Of a stretch of 64,000 nucleotides of DNA, positions 52,183 to 62,922 are shown in pieces (positions within the stretch are counted from its first letter, which is position 1; the number at the start of each line of letters is the position of its first letter). The notes beneath the pieces are model-generated. The model made no database searches and had not been told where the DNA came from. It was given only the letters and a program-made list of their open reading frames with translations. Position numbers and translations under genes: made by a program. The stretch comes from Verrucomicrobiota bacterium (GTDB lineage Bacteria > Verrucomicrobiota > Verrucomicrobiia > Limisphaerales > UBA1319). The stretch lies in the NCBI GenBank assembly GCA_022709905.1, contig JAKLHY010000009.1, positions 62,001-126,000 on the forward strand, written 5' to 3'.

Positions 52183-54822
52183 CTATCGGGATTGGGGACT
52201 GCTTGGTTTGCCTGCGGCCGCGGTTGCCTGGACGCGAATCCGGACGGGCTGGCTGTAGGACCGGGCGCCATGGTTGTCACGGGCCCGGGCCTCGATGGTG
52301 AATTCTCCCTCGGCGGTTGGTTGCCAATCGCACGAAAACGGCGGCTCGGTGGCGTGGCCGATCATTCTCTTGTTGGCGTAATAATCCACGCGCTGGATCC
52401 AGCCGTCCGGGTCCTTCGCCTCGACGCGCAGCGTCACCGTGTGCCGTGGCTGGACGGGTCCGGGGTTGGATGATATCTGGATCGAAGGTGGGCCGTTAGG
52501 AGAACCGTGCCGGGTGGCTGCGCAGAGATACGCATAGGTTGCGGCGGCTGGGGCAATGTTTTGCCAGACCGTGTATTCGCCGCTGGCCACGGCATAGCGG
52601 TTATCGCACCACATTTCCGCCAGCGGCCACGAATCTTTTGCGGGGTAAAGCCGGTCGTAGGCCCAAAACGCCGCATAAACCGAATTGGGGTGCATGAAGT
52701 CTTGAGTGGACGGGCCGTACGGTACGATGCCCGGCTGAAAGTCCCGGTATTCCAGCGCCCAGGCGTCGAGGTTTAAAACCTCGCGCGGGCACCGCTGGCC
52801 CAGGCCGGTCACCCACGTCATGTTCAGCGGATTGCCGCCCAGGAAGAAGTCGGCAGTAGTGAACACCGCCGCCAGATAGTCCGGCTTGCCTGTCAGAGCG
52901 TGGGCCAACATCGCTTCGTGAGGCACCGGCGTGGTCAATTTTCCGAGAAATGACGGCAGGTGTGGATCACGGCCAACGCGATACGTGTGTCTCCGGGCAG
53001 GCTCCAGCACATAAGCATCTGCTGCCTTCAACACCGCTCCTTTAATCGCCTGCTTCAGTTCAGGGTCGCCCGCGCCATGAGGGAGCGTGGCGTAGGCAAA
53101 ACAGGCCCAGGTGGACCAACCGCCATTCCAACTGGAACCGATGGTCTGATCGGCGGACTTCACCGCGTTCGCCTCTTTGAATTTGAGGTGGAAGGCTTCC
53201 TCCCCGGTGAGCTTGTACAGCCACGCCGACGCGTACGCTTTCGCTTCAATTGGGCCGTCGTGGGCTTCCGCCCAGGCGTAGGCCGACCTCGCTTCACGAG
53301 TCCAGTCGGCGATGGCGGCTTCGAGTTGCTGGGTTTGGCTGGAGATTTGCCGGCAGCAATAAGCCAGGTTCGCCGCCAAACCAGCGTAGCCGTAGGTCAT
53401 CTCGGCGGTCGCTCCCTGCACGACCCATTTTCGGCTATCCTCGTACGAAGGATAGCCGTTCTGCTCGGGAAAGTCCCCCTCGGCGTCGCCATCCACTCGG
53501 CCGCCTGTAACGCCGCCATCAAACACCGCCCGCGACCTGCGGTAGTAATGGATGAGCCAGGCCGCCTCATCCAGGAGGTCAGGCAATCCGTTCCCGCTCT
53601 CCGGAAGGTTCAACTCGCCGTCGGAAAAATTGCGCGGCGCCAGCTCAAACGCGAGCAGGAGGTAACGTGGCACAATGCTATGCGAGCCGTAGCCGTCCCA
53701 ATCCCCGGCATCGTGGTACCACCCCCAAACCGGGTGACTGATGTGGCCCTCATGGGTGTCGGCCTTGCGTTCCCAACTCGTGTACGGCCGCTTCAGTTCG
53801 ATCCCCGCTCGATGGTGGTAAAGCCCCCGGCAGGTCACATAAAACGCATCACGGTAGACATCTTCACTGATTCGGAACGGATACGAACACCCCAGGCCTT
53901 CGACCGCCAGCACGTATTCTCCCGGTTGCCCAAAACTGGAAAAATCGCATTCGCAAACGTCCGCATTCGACCAGTTCTGATGCGGCACATCCTTGGGCAC
54001 GGCTGAGTCGATGTGCGTTCGCGGCGTCCGCCGTTTCACCTTTCCACTGAACGCGACATCGGACCCGCGAGCGGCCACTAGGTGAAACGGCCGGCCCTCC
54101 AAGGCCGCCAAATCGAGTGGGCCGCGATCTCCCATCCACTGGCTTAAATAGCCGACCTTCACGGGCGCCCTGGGAGCATACCCGAGTTGGTTCACGTGTA
54201 CCGCTTCGGATCGCGTTGAACGGAAGTCATACCGAATGGGCCACGTCTTCAGGTTGCCCGCGAGGTTGCCAACGCTCAGTTCATAGCTCTTGCCGGGCTT
54301 GAGTGGCTGCGAAAAGAAGAGGTACAAGTAATGGTTGTTAACCACTTCTCCTGAGCCCCCGGCAAAGTCGCTGCCTTTGGATTTGCGACCGATGTCGGTC
54401 GGGTGCCTGCCGCCGCCAAAATCGGGATCGTCGTCACTGCGCAGCGTGTAGTTTGCAGTCTGAGCAGCCGCCGGCAGGTCGAGCGGCCATCGGTGGACCA
54501 CACAACGATTCCGCGGTTCGTGGTAGCCGCTGTGCTTGACCCAACCATCGTTAAACTCCAGCCAGAGGATGCGGTCGCTCACCACGGCGACATCGATCAG
54601 GTCCGCGCCGTCCGGACTGCCGCCAGGATCGGCCTGAACGCCCCAAGGCGGCGCGAGCCAGAAAGAGGATGCGAGCAGGCAAAGGGCAGCGCACCGAAGC
54701 GGGTCGGCTGGCCGCGCAACGGCTGATGTCTCCGCCCCGGCGCATTCACGGATGAGGGCTGAGAGGCCGGGGCTGCACACTGCAGCACCAGCACTTCTTC
54801 GAGTTAAGAAACGGCGAGTCAT
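52183..54822 (-). CDS. Secreted glycoside hydrolase family 9 (endoglucanase-type)
   Basis: About 879 residues. An export signal near 45-65 (AALCLLASSFWLAPPWGVQA) follows a long head. An N-terminal CelD-like Ig domain (VHVNQLGYAPRAPVKVGYLS) leads into the (alpha/alpha)6 GH9 domain, with the catalytic Asp region WGWYHDAGDWDGYGSHSIVP, DLLDEAAWLIHYYRR, FFLGGNPLNMTWVTGLG and the candidate acid Glu in ASGEYTVWQNIAP. A bacterial Ig-like module (RHTVTLRVEAKDPDGWIQRV) forms the C-terminus. The enzyme should cleave beta-1,4-glucans such as cellulose, mixed-linkage or xyloglucan chains. Its start codon overlaps the stop of the preceding relic (ATGA). Confidence 0.9.
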   Translation of the reverse strand: MTRRFLTRRSAGAAVCSPGLSALIRECAGAETSAVARPADPLRCAALCLLASSFWLAPPWGVQADPGGSPDGADLIDVAVVSDRILWLEFNDGWVKHSGYHEPRNRCVVHRWPLDLPAAAQTANYTLRSDDDPDFGGGRHPTDIGRKSKGSDFAGGSGEVVNNHYLYLFFSQPLKPGKSYELSVGNLAGNLKTWPIRYDFRSTRSEAVHVNQLGYAPRAPVKVGYLSQWMGDRGPLDLAALEGRPFHLVAARGSDVAFSGKVKRRTPRTHIDSAVPKDVPHQNWSNADVCECDFSSFGQPGEYVLAVEGLGCSYPFRISEDVYRDAFYVTCRGLYHHRAGIELKRPYTSWERKADTHEGHISHPVWGWYHDAGDWDGYGSHSIVPRYLLLAFELAPRNFSDGELNLPESGNGLPDLLDEAAWLIHYYRRSRAVFDGGVTGGRVDGDAEGDFPEQNGYPSYEDSRKWVVQGATAEMTYGYAGLAANLAYCCRQISSQTQQLEAAIADWTREARSAYAWAEAHDGPIEAKAYASAWLYKLTGEEAFHLKFKEANAVKSADQTIGSSWNGGWSTWACFAYATLPHGAGDPELKQAIKGAVLKAADAYVLEPARRHTYRVGRDPHLPSFLGKLTTPVPHEAMLAHALTGKPDYLAAVFTTADFFLGGNPLNMTWVTGLGQRCPREVLNLDAWALEYRDFQPGIVPYGPSTQDFMHPNSVYAAFWAYDRLYPAKDSWPLAEMWCDNRYAVASGEYTVWQNIAPAAATYAYLCAATRHGSPNGPPSIQISSNPGPVQPRHTVTLRVEAKDPDGWIQRVDYYANKRMIGHATEPPFSCDWQPTAEGEFTIEARARDNHGARSYSQPVRIRVQATAAAGKPSSPQSR

Positions 54823-55439
54823 GGCTTTTCGGATGGAGGGTGCAGTTGTTCGCACGTCGTGAGGAGCAATGCCCAGTCTCCATCTCCGGGCGGCTTGGGC
54901 GAGGTCCACTGCGGGCCGGTGGCTTCCTCCGGCAACTTGATCCAATGACCCGTGCGCGGGTTGAACCAGCGCGCGCGATAGCTGTTGGCCCCAGCCAGTT
55001 TGACGGTCATTTGCATCGGGCTCGGCAGGTAGAGGGCATAGACCACTCCGGGCTCTGCCAGGCAGATCGCCGACACCATGACATCCCGTTCCCGCGCATG
55101 GCACAACATCCGCTCGTACTTTTGCCAGAAAGCGACGTTGAACCGTTTGAGGTCAAAGGCGGGATTCCGCACGTCATCGGGTCGGGCTGCAGGCCACGGA
55201 TTCAGGTAAAGCTTGAAGTCCGGCGTGGTCTTGACGGGCTGTCCCCACGGCCGGTCTTCGTTGCGGCCATAGACCAGCACGCGGAGGCGGTTGACCTTGA
55301 GCGCGGCCAGGCGGTCAATGGCCTGGCGGATGACCGCATCGTCTTCCCAACCCATGAGATAATAGGTCGTGGTGCCATTCCAGAAGTAGTGTTCGCCCGT
55401 GCCCGCATAGAGGAAATGCTCCGGATACTGTGGGTCCAC
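54819..55439 (-). pseudogene. Internally deleted DUF4038/GH140-like glycosidase relic
   Basis: The frame joins an N-terminal barrel start (DPQYPEHFLYAGTGEHYFWN, DRLAALKVNRLRVLVYGRN, LNPWPAARPDDV, FDLKRFNVAFWQKYERML) directly to the C-terminal beta-domain (AEPGVVYALYLPSPMQMTVK, RARWFNPRTGHWIKLPEEA). Intact relatives have 450-600 residues, so about 250 residues holding the catalytic glutamates are gone, in frame. The 5' end is also damaged: the only start is GTG at 55439 inside the barrel, a stop lies 7 codons upstream, and no signal peptide is in frame. Its stop overlaps the GH9 start. Confidence 0.68.
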
Positions 55440-55684
55440 GCGCAGTTGGCCGCGACGCTAACGAGCAGGTTCGTGAAGTCGCATCTTCTCCCTGCCGCCC
55501 GAGGACCTTTCGCTGGCGCGAGAATGCCTTCGTGGAGTGTCCCATCACACAGGGCCATTTGATTTTCCATAATCTTCAAGGCGGTACGTGCGCCTCGCGG
55601 GCGCCGTGCAGGGGTGTGCTCCACTTCCTGCGCCAGAACCCAGGGTGCGGTGCGCGTGCGTTGTCTCAGGGGCGTTGTCATGGG

Positions 55685-58600
55685 TCAGAACGGACGCGGC
55701 AGCGCTATGCAGCCGTCCGTTTCCATGGTTGCGGATTGGCCGTTGACCAGGACCTCGGGTGAGTTCATTCCGCGCACCTGAATCCTTGCTGCTAGTGGGC
55801 TTTGGGCGTCACCTGGACGTGCGGCGTGCTCAATCGCCAGCCGGCGTTCCTTGAGCCAGGCGGTTACGCGCATCATCCCGACCTTGCCGTGCGGCTCGAC
55901 CGTGATCCCGCCCGGGAACTCCAGCCTCCAGGAGGTGGTGTCCGGAAGGGGCGTGTAGGCCACAAAGGCGCCGGTGATCGGTTCGAACTCGATGCAGGCC
56001 ATGCGGCCCGGTTCGACAGTTAGGACCGCGCCGCCCTTCTCGACGCGGCCCGTGCGGCTGAACTGGGCCAGGGTGGTTTCCCGCTCCACATCCTTGGCCA
56101 GATAGGGCCAGGTGCCGTTCACGCGGCGATACGGAAAGCACTGGTCGGTGGGTGTCTGCCGGTCCCAATCGCCTGTGTAGCCGGGCTTGAAACCGGCCTC
56201 GAGCGTGTCCGCTCCGGAAACGAGTTTTGCGTGGACTGTCTTCCCCGCGGCGTCCCAACGCGACTCCACGCTTACACCGGCGATGTGCTGCTGAAACGCG
56301 GCGAAATCCTTGAACTCGGTGGCGTCGCCCACTTCAAGGGCGAAGCCCCCCCAGGCTTCGTCGAGGTCGGCGCGGTTTCGGTCAAGCGGCGCTCCGGAGC
56401 GGTAGTTGAAGAGGTTCAACACCAGCGTGGTCTTGAGCCTGCCGCCGCCCTGCAGTTCGGTGAGTTCGCCTTCGTCGGTGAGGAGGACCTCGGTGTCACG
56501 GCCGAGATCGGTGGCGCCGGGGAGCGGCATGATGCCGATGAATGTCACGCCGTCTTTGATGGTGAAGCGCTGGCCGAATGCGCCGCGAACGGGCCACTCG
56601 GTTACCTGGCGCCCATCCAGATGAATCTCCCAGGTGGGCTTCGGTTGCAGATCGAGCAGCGCAATGGAAGTCTGCACGCTGGTAACGTGGGTGGGCAGGG
56701 CGCGATCCCCCGAGTAATGGAGCCTCGGGTACGGCGATGTGAAGGCGAGCAGCTTGTTGCGATGCTGCAGCGAGGCGATGAACCCGCCTTGCTGGCCAAT
56801 GCCGCCGTTGGGATTGCGCTGTTGCGTCCCGTGCCAGAGGCTGTCGAGGAACTCGGTGCGATTGACGCCGAAGCGCGCGAGCAGCGTGCCGACTTGTTCC
56901 GTGCGGTCGGCGTGTCGGTCATCGCGCCGCCATTGAGCCATGAGCGGCACGGTTTGATTGCCGATGGCGACGTCAATCGTGGCCAGGCCGTAGTGTTGGC
57001 CCAGATAGGCGCGCTTCCAGAGCGGCGTGGCGCCGAACTGGCCCCATTGCTTGTAGCTGGCGGTCATCCCGAACGGCAGCGGCTTGTCGTCCACCACATT
57101 CGCCAGCCATTCGTCCGCCCAGGGGCCTTGGAGCGTCTGCTGCGCGATGACACCGGGGTCCGCATCGTGGCCCAGCATCGGCATGCCGCCGGGAATGTTC
57201 TGGCGCCCCGCGTCGGTCAGCGCGCCCCTCTTGGAAAGCGTGTGAACGATGTGCTTGGTGCCGTCTTGAATCGCCAGCAAATAGGCAATGCCGGTCCGCC
57301 CGGACGATGAGACAAAGCGTTTGAGCGACGGATGGTAGAGCGCCGCGAGTTCGCCCACCGACTTGGCCAGGATGTTCCGTCCCATCATGCGGTCGAACGA
57401 CGTAGGCCCGAAGTCGGCGAAGACTTTTTGGTCCTTGAGCGAGATGGAGAAGTAGTAGTGGTCGATGGACTCCTGCGTGCTGCCGTCGAACCAGCACCAG
57501 GTGCGCAGGGGCCATTGCTCCAAACCGTAGCGGCCTTCGGCGAGCATCGCTTCCGAGCCGAGGATATGCCCACCGAGCAGCGTGCCATTGGCGGCCCAGT
57601 GGTTAAGTTCATCGTGCCCATCGCGCGGCAGTAGGTGCGATAGACGCTGGCGTTGCCGCGCCAATCGCCGGTGCGTTTGATGTAGTCCTGGTTTTGCTGG
57701 CCTCCGATGTAGCCCTGGACCAGGTCCTTGATGTCGCGGTCCGGCATGAGCCACGCCCACCAATAGAGCTTCCAGTGCTCGCGCACCGGCTCCGGCCAGG
57801 TGTCGCTGAAGAGCATGTAATCCTGCGTCATTTCGGCCGCCTGGAAGCCGTCCCAGGTGCGCGGCGGCTTGGCGAGCATGGCATCCATCCATTGGCCGTA
57901 GGCCTCCGGTGTGGCCGGGTAATCCTGGATGTGGCCCAGGGCCTTGAGTTCCTGCACGCGCTGCCATTGCCAGTCGGGCATCCACGCGGGACGCTGGAAA
58001 GCATGCTTGGAGGTGAAAGCGAGGAGCTGCCCGGCCGTCGGCATGACCGCCGTGGGTGCGCCACGCTTCCCGGAGGGCAACGTAACTGCCAAGTCGCCAG
58101 CGAGGGTCGCCGCCGGTGCGACCTTCAGCTTCACGAGCAATCGGGGCGCATGGATGATGATGCCGCGTCCGCCAGTGGCCGTGCCCCATTCGTAGCCCCC
58201 GTGCCAGTAACCCAGGTCGTAGGTTTCCCATTTGCGCAGCACCAAGCCATTGCCATCCAATGTCTTCAACCGCTCGGCCAGCGTCGTGCCGAACGCGGAG
58301 TCCGTGAGCAGTGCCGTGAGGTCAAGCCGGCCTTCCGGTGACCGGGTTGACACTTCGGTCGGGCCGAACTGTCGGGAAAAGCAGTCCTCGTTTTCATCCC
58401 GGGCGCCAAAGTGCTTCCAGTAGGCAACGCCGTTGACCGACGCGTTGAAGGTGGGTCCGCGCTCGCGGTCCGCGGTCCAAGGCTGGCGCAGGACCCAGGC
58501 CACCGCGTGCCAGCGGGGCTGCTCCTTCTCCCAAGTGTCGCCCAGGAACGACATGCCCGGCGGCTCGGCATACCCTTCGGCCCACAATTCGGTGGCGCGG

Positions 58601-59004
58601 TGCGGCAGGATCAGTTCGACCCTGTCGACGGCAAAGCCTTTGCGCAGCTCGTCGGCGATGCGTTGGGCGCAGCCGGGAAACCGCACCAGGACCGAGCGAT
58701 GGACGGCATCGAACACGATGGCCCCCGGTTTGGCGCCGCCGTCACGCTGGGCGGGGGACCAGACCGCATTCGATCCAGTGCCGCCGGGATTGTGCTGGGT
58801 CTCCACGACCAGGCCATCACCCGCCAGGACGACAGGTGTATTCCAGAAGGCACGGAACCCGGAGATGCCGGCGAGTTGGGGCTGGTCGAAGGTGAGGCAC
58901 TCCGCCCCGCCCATTTGCCACGCGGACGCGATCCATCCGAAGAGAGCGGCAAACGCGGCCAACCGCAATGAGGCGTTGCCACGGCAGCGCAGGAAGATGC
59001 TCAT
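55685..59004 (-). pseudogene. Large secreted protein of unknown family, interrupted by one frameshift
   Basis: From the ATG at 59004 (signal peptide MSIFLRCRGNASLRLAAFAA, then FGWIASAW) the frame is convincing to VYRTYCRAMGTMN near 57612. It then continues convincingly in the next frame as LNHWAANGTLLGGHILGSEA down to 55685. Restoring one base in AAC-TTAACC would give MNLNHW and a protein of about 1106 residues. The middle region (YGLEQWPLRTWCWFDGSTQE, IDHYYFSISLKDQ) suggests a helical toroid and the C-terminal third is beta-rich (IRYDF-free, VEPGRMACIEFEP), an architecture seen in polysaccharide lyases and heparinase-like enzymes, but I recognise no family. Sequencing error or recent mutation are both possible. 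Confidence 0.75.
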
Positions 59005-59014
59005 AGGGACAGGC

Positions 59015-61009
59015 CTATTCTGTCGTGACGCCTTGGAAATCATCGAAATAGTATAGGCCGTCGCCGGGTTCGTCATTCCTGCCGCCGATGCAGAGTGCCA
59101 CTTCGATCAAGGCCTCGGGCCTGAAAACCGGGCTGGTGTCGGGCGAGTCCGCGTACCTGGCGTTCTTGACCAGTTTCGAGAAGGGAACGGTCACGATACG
59201 CGGGTTGGTGTCACCCTTCTTTGGCACATACGTGTAGTCCCATAGGTCGTGGATGTTTTTACCCTCAGCATTGGCGATGTTCAGGTTAACCAGCAGGGCG
59301 CGGCCGGAGCCGTCGGGCTTGAACCAAAACTGCAGCGCGTTGCAGCCTGCCAGGTTCCATTTGGATACGCGGCAGATCGGGGAGTAGAACCTATCGTCGG
59401 ATTTCCTGGTGGTGTATTCGACTTTGAGGCTGAACTGACCGCTGTTCTTGATCGTCGACCCGCGGGTCTGCCGAATGCCGCCGCCGTGCGGGGGCTTATA
59501 CCACGCTTTCGCCAACTGCTGGTCATTCGTGTAGGACTCGAAGTCATCGACGATAACGACCTTAGTGTCCGCCGGACCCACGGCATCGCGTGGGCAGTAG
59601 AAGCGCAGGCACTGGATCTGTTGGCCCAGGTCCTCGCCCTGCAGTTCCAACGTGTGCTGGCCGCCGGCGAGGTTCTGGGCCAAAGTCACCGCATTCTCCA
59701 CTCCTGGTGCCTGCCTCGAGGGGGTGGCGATGTCCGTGCCCTGCAGCCATGCTTTCCAGGTGATGGTGTGACCGCTGGGCAGGGGCTGACGATATCCCGC
59801 GACACAGTAGGCGATGTTCCAGTCGTCGGGCTCGATCACAACCCGGCCGGACCTGGAGACGAATCGGCTGGCCAGATCACCCTCGCCATCGTCACCCGTA
59901 ACGCTTCCCTTAAGCACAAAGTGGCCCGACTTGCCGTCCGGTGTGATGCTCTGCAGCGTCAGAGCCCACTCTTCAGCCACCAGAGGCGACTGGTTGCCCA
60001 CACGCAGGAGCAGCGGCCAGTCACGTCCTGGCAGCGACGACGACCTGCTGAAGCAGTAGAGCGAGGCTATGGCCGAGGGTTTCCGGCCATCGACCAGCAC
60101 CGCCACCTGGCCCTTGGCCTCGGGCCTGAACACCAGATCAGCGCGAGTGCCCGTCCACTGAACGCGCAGCGAGTTCTGGCCGGGCGTGGTTTGCGGAATC
60201 ATCGCGCTGACGCCCGCCGCGTTGTGCGGGTCGTACCCGTCTTTGGCCGGCAGAGGGGCCAGATAGAGCTTGATCAGTTCGGCCATGAGCCAGTCGCCGC
60301 GGGCGTTCAGGTGAATGCCGTCGCGGAGCATGTCCGATGCCTTCGCTCCGGTTGCCTTCATGTAGTTCTTCCATAGACCATGGACATCAGCCAGACAGGC
60401 GTCGTAGCTGGCGGCATTGGAAGGCAGGAAGCTGTTGTTCATCCAGGCATCCCACTGCCTGGGGGTCAACTTGGTTGGGTCGGCGACTTCGCTAAGGGCC
60501 TGGTCTTTGGTGATGTGGTCGGTCTGTTCAATGATGTCGGCGCAGGTTCGCTGCCGGATCCGGCGGAAGAGGTTCTCGTATTCAATGTGTGAGCCGTAGA
60601 CATGGAAGATGATCAGGTCGGGCTGGAAGGGATAGATGTCCGCCTCGGCGGTCTTCACCAGACGTTCTGAGCCGTGGCCGGAGATGGCGCGGTTCTCGAT
60701 CACCAGCTTGGCATTGGGGTAAGTGGTGTGAAGATACCTGGACACCTCTTTCCACCAGTGCTGCGACTCCGCTGAGGTGATTGATTGCCCATAGAAGACG
60801 ATCTTCACCGTGTTGCGCTTCTGAGGGGTGCTCTGGTCCATCAGCGTGATGGACCGGCGCAGGTGCTCCCGCTGCTCGATATCCGGATGCCAGGCCGGTG
60901 GGGGCGGGTAGGTCTCGGCCAGCGCATGGCCGACCTGGCCGAAGCACGCGACAGAGAGAGCGGCAGAAATGCACGTTGCGGTCTGGATGTTTCTTGCTGA
61001 CGTATTCAC
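59015..61009 (-). CDS. Secreted SGNH-hydrolase-type esterase with C-terminal carbohydrate-binding-like domain
   Basis: 664 residues with a signal peptide (ISAALSVACFGQVGHALAE). SGNH blocks are visible: block I FYGQSITSAESQHWW with the nucleophile Ser, block II NRAISGHGSERL and block V DGIHLNARGDWL with the catalytic Asp-His pair. The block III GxND Asn is not obvious; HVYGSHIEYENLFR stands there. The C-terminal 170 residues (VVIVDDFESYTNDQQLAKAW, LQFWFKPDGSGRALLVNLNI) resemble CBM11-like jelly rolls. It probably removes acetyl or other ester groups from polysaccharides. It ends ten bases before the following frameshifted gene's start, suggesting cotranscription. Confidence 0.85.
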   Translation of the reverse strand: MNTSARNIQTATCISAALSVACFGQVGHALAETYPPPPAWHPDIEQREHLRRSITLMDQSTPQKRNTVKIVFYGQSITSAESQHWWKEVSRYLHTTYPNAKLVIENRAISGHGSERLVKTAEADIYPFQPDLIIFHVYGSHIEYENLFRRIRQRTCADIIEQTDHITKDQALSEVADPTKLTPRQWDAWMNNSFLPSNAASYDACLADVHGLWKNYMKATGAKASDMLRDGIHLNARGDWLMAELIKLYLAPLPAKDGYDPHNAAGVSAMIPQTTPGQNSLRVQWTGTRADLVFRPEAKGQVAVLVDGRKPSAIASLYCFSRSSSLPGRDWPLLLRVGNQSPLVAEEWALTLQSITPDGKSGHFVLKGSVTGDDGEGDLASRFVSRSGRVVIEPDDWNIAYCVAGYRQPLPSGHTITWKAWLQGTDIATPSRQAPGVENAVTLAQNLAGGQHTLELQGEDLGQQIQCLRFYCPRDAVGPADTKVVIVDDFESYTNDQQLAKAWYKPPHGGGIRQTRGSTIKNSGQFSLKVEYTTRKSDDRFYSPICRVSKWNLAGCNALQFWFKPDGSGRALLVNLNIANAEGKNIHDLWDYTYVPKKGDTNPRIVTVPFSKLVKNARYADSPDTSPVFRPEALIEVALCIGGRNDEPGDGLYYFDDFQGVTTE

Positions 61010-61103
61010 TCAGGTTGAAGGTTCATTTTAAGCTGGTAGATTCCTGGGGAAGAGTCCTCAAAGCGGCACCTCCACCTCGTCTAGTGCCATTCAGGGTGGT
61101 GAT

Positions 61104-61936
61104 TCACCTTTTGGGACTTACGACTGAAGCAGTGACTTCGCCGGAGAGAATATCGACCCATTCAACGCGCCAATCGCCTTTCGGGATATTCACCTTGGGG
61201 GCAATGGGGCCGTCGCCGGGAAACCATGCGGCATAGGCGTGATCGGTCCAGGCCAAAGCATTCCAACTGTCCGCGCCGCCGACCACCACGCCGTTGTCCG
61301 GTTGCATTAACTTGAAGGGGATAGCGTTCATGAAATCCAGGAGGATTTTCAATTGCTTCCGCAACGCCGGACTGCCTCCGCCGTCATAGCTGGCGTTGCG
61401 GAACCTCGGTGTTGCCGAGCCATCCTCATGTCCAACGGTGAAACTGAAGTCGAGGTGCGCGTAAAGGCCTCCGCCCGAAAGCAGGAAACGCCAACCCTGG
61501 GTACGGTAGTCATCATCCTTGGTTCCGTTAAAGCTGGTCTCATTGAAAGCCAGAATCTTCGGGAGTGCGGGGTTCAGGCGAAGAATCTCCGCGTTTGCGT
61601 CATAGTGCACCCTGAAAATCGAAAGCGCCCCGAAGTACTTTTCCAGGTCGTCATGGGTGATCACTGTCCCTTGATTGCAGATGTCCACGCCCAGCAAGTG
61701 CCGGCTGGGCAGCCGTGATTCCTCGGCGGTGACCCATTCGGACACGCGCCGGATCCCACGAGCACCGCGGGTTGGCCTTGCCACAAGAAATACCGCGGAT
61801 TCACGGGATGCACCCGGAGCCATCCATCGGCAGTCGTGGAATCCCCGGCGCGGCCCAGACCGGGCGGGATGAGCAAGGACGCGATCACGAACAGCAGCCG
61901 CGAGTTACAGGGAAAGCAGGGCAGGTGCACTCTCAT
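61104..61936 (-). pseudogene. Internally deleted secreted glycosidase relic (DUF4038/apiosidase-like)
   Basis: The ATG at 61936 starts a signal peptide (SRLLFVIASLLIPPGLGRAG) and the family opening WLRVHPVNPRYFLWQGQPAV. At about 61745 the frame changes, and the sequence resumes as RRVSEWVTAEESRLPSRHLL through GTVITHDDLEKYFGALSIFR, NPALPKILAFNETSFNGTKD and WRVEWVDILSGEVTASV to 61104. Relatives have about 200 more residues between the two parts, so the barrel's first catalytic Glu region is lost. This is the third relic in 10 kb that kept its ends and lost its middle. Confidence 0.7.
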
Positions 61937-61945
61937 GTCCTCCCG

Positions 61946-62779
61946 TTATCGAGACTGTCGTTCGGTTGCTGGCGTGGGAGAACAGATTATCAGGCCGGCG
62001 GGTTGCTGGCCCCGGCTGGCCCCAAGGGCGTTGTGGAATTCGTAGCAGTCGGCCCGGTAAAGCGTGTCTTCCAGCCAGAGCGGTTCCCCGGCGCAGCCTA
62101 CCGCCCGCACCCTCAAGGCTGGAGCACCGGCCCTGACGCCGAGGAGCCGGGCGTCGGCGGCCGACACGCTCACCGCCCGGATCTGCTGTTCGGCAGCGTT
62201 GACCGGGAGGCCGTATTTCTGTGTCAGGACCGAGTAGAGCGACCCTTTGAGATCCGATTTGCTCAAATTGGGACACAAGCGGCCCACCAGATGGCGCCGT
62301 TCGAGGATCACTGGCTCCTTGTCGGCCAAGCGCAACCGCTCGCAATAATAGAGCGCATCGGTGTCCGCCGGCCGCAAGGCGCGACGCACGAAGTCGTCCA
62401 CGTCCCGCCCCTGAAGGGACTCGAACCGCAGCAGACGGGTTTCTGGTTTCTTGCCGGCCAGAGTCGCCCTGCGCGTGAAACTCATGAGCGACTGCAGGTC
62501 GTAATCCAGAACCCGCTCGCGCACGAAGGTGCCGACGCCTTTGCGGAACTCCAGCGCGCCGGCAACGACCAGGTGCGAGAGCGCTTTATTGGCGGTGACT
62601 CGGCTGACACCGAAGCGTTCGCTGACTCCGCGTTCGGTCAGGAACTGCTGGCCTGGCGCGAACTCGCCTTTCCGAATGAGTTGCTGAAGCAGTTCGTTCA
62701 ACTGCTGATAAACGGGGTCACGAACCAGCCGCCCTCGGTTGGCCAGATTGGACGTATCAACTTGTGGCATAGCCACCAT
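61946..62779 (-). CDS. GntR/HutC-family transcriptional regulator with UTRA domain
   Basis: 277 residues. The N-terminal winged helix (RDPVYQQLNELLQQLIRKGE, FAPGQQFLTERGVSERFGVS, RVTANKALSHLVVAGALEF) is followed by the UTRA ligand-binding domain (ALYYCERLRLADKEPVILER, GLPVNAAEQQIRAVSVSAAD). UTRA regulators usually bind sugar phosphates or amino-acid derivatives. Two ATGs nine bases apart (62779, 62770) can serve as start. It ends ten bases before the deleted glycosidase relic and may have controlled this island. Confidence 0.92.
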   Translation of the reverse strand: MVAMPQVDTSNLANRGRLVRDPVYQQLNELLQQLIRKGEFAPGQQFLTERGVSERFGVSRVTANKALSHLVVAGALEFRKGVGTFVRERVLDYDLQSLMSFTRRATLAGKKPETRLLRFESLQGRDVDDFVRRALRPADTDALYYCERLRLADKEPVILERRHLVGRLCPNLSKSDLKGSLYSVLTQKYGLPVNAAEQQIRAVSVSAADARLLGVRAGAPALRVRAVGCAGEPLWLEDTLYRADCYEFHNALGASRGQQPAGLIICSPTPATERQSR

Positions 62780-62870
62780 ATAGCGATGTTGTCACCGGAC
62801 TGTCAACTGGTTTATTCACGAATGGTGCAACGCCCGGAGCGACCCGATACGCGCCGGGCTCATGGGGGGA

Positions 62871-62916
62871 GGTCAAAGAGAGTGGTTGTCCAGCAGCGTG
62901 GCGAAGTTGGGACTCC
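62871..62916 (-). repeat. 48-base dispersed repeat, copy 2
   Basis: Complement matches 49193-49240 over about 45 bases. It directly precedes a fragment of the same FecR-like gene that precedes copy 1. Confidence 0.65.
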
Positions 62917-62922
62917 GTCCGC

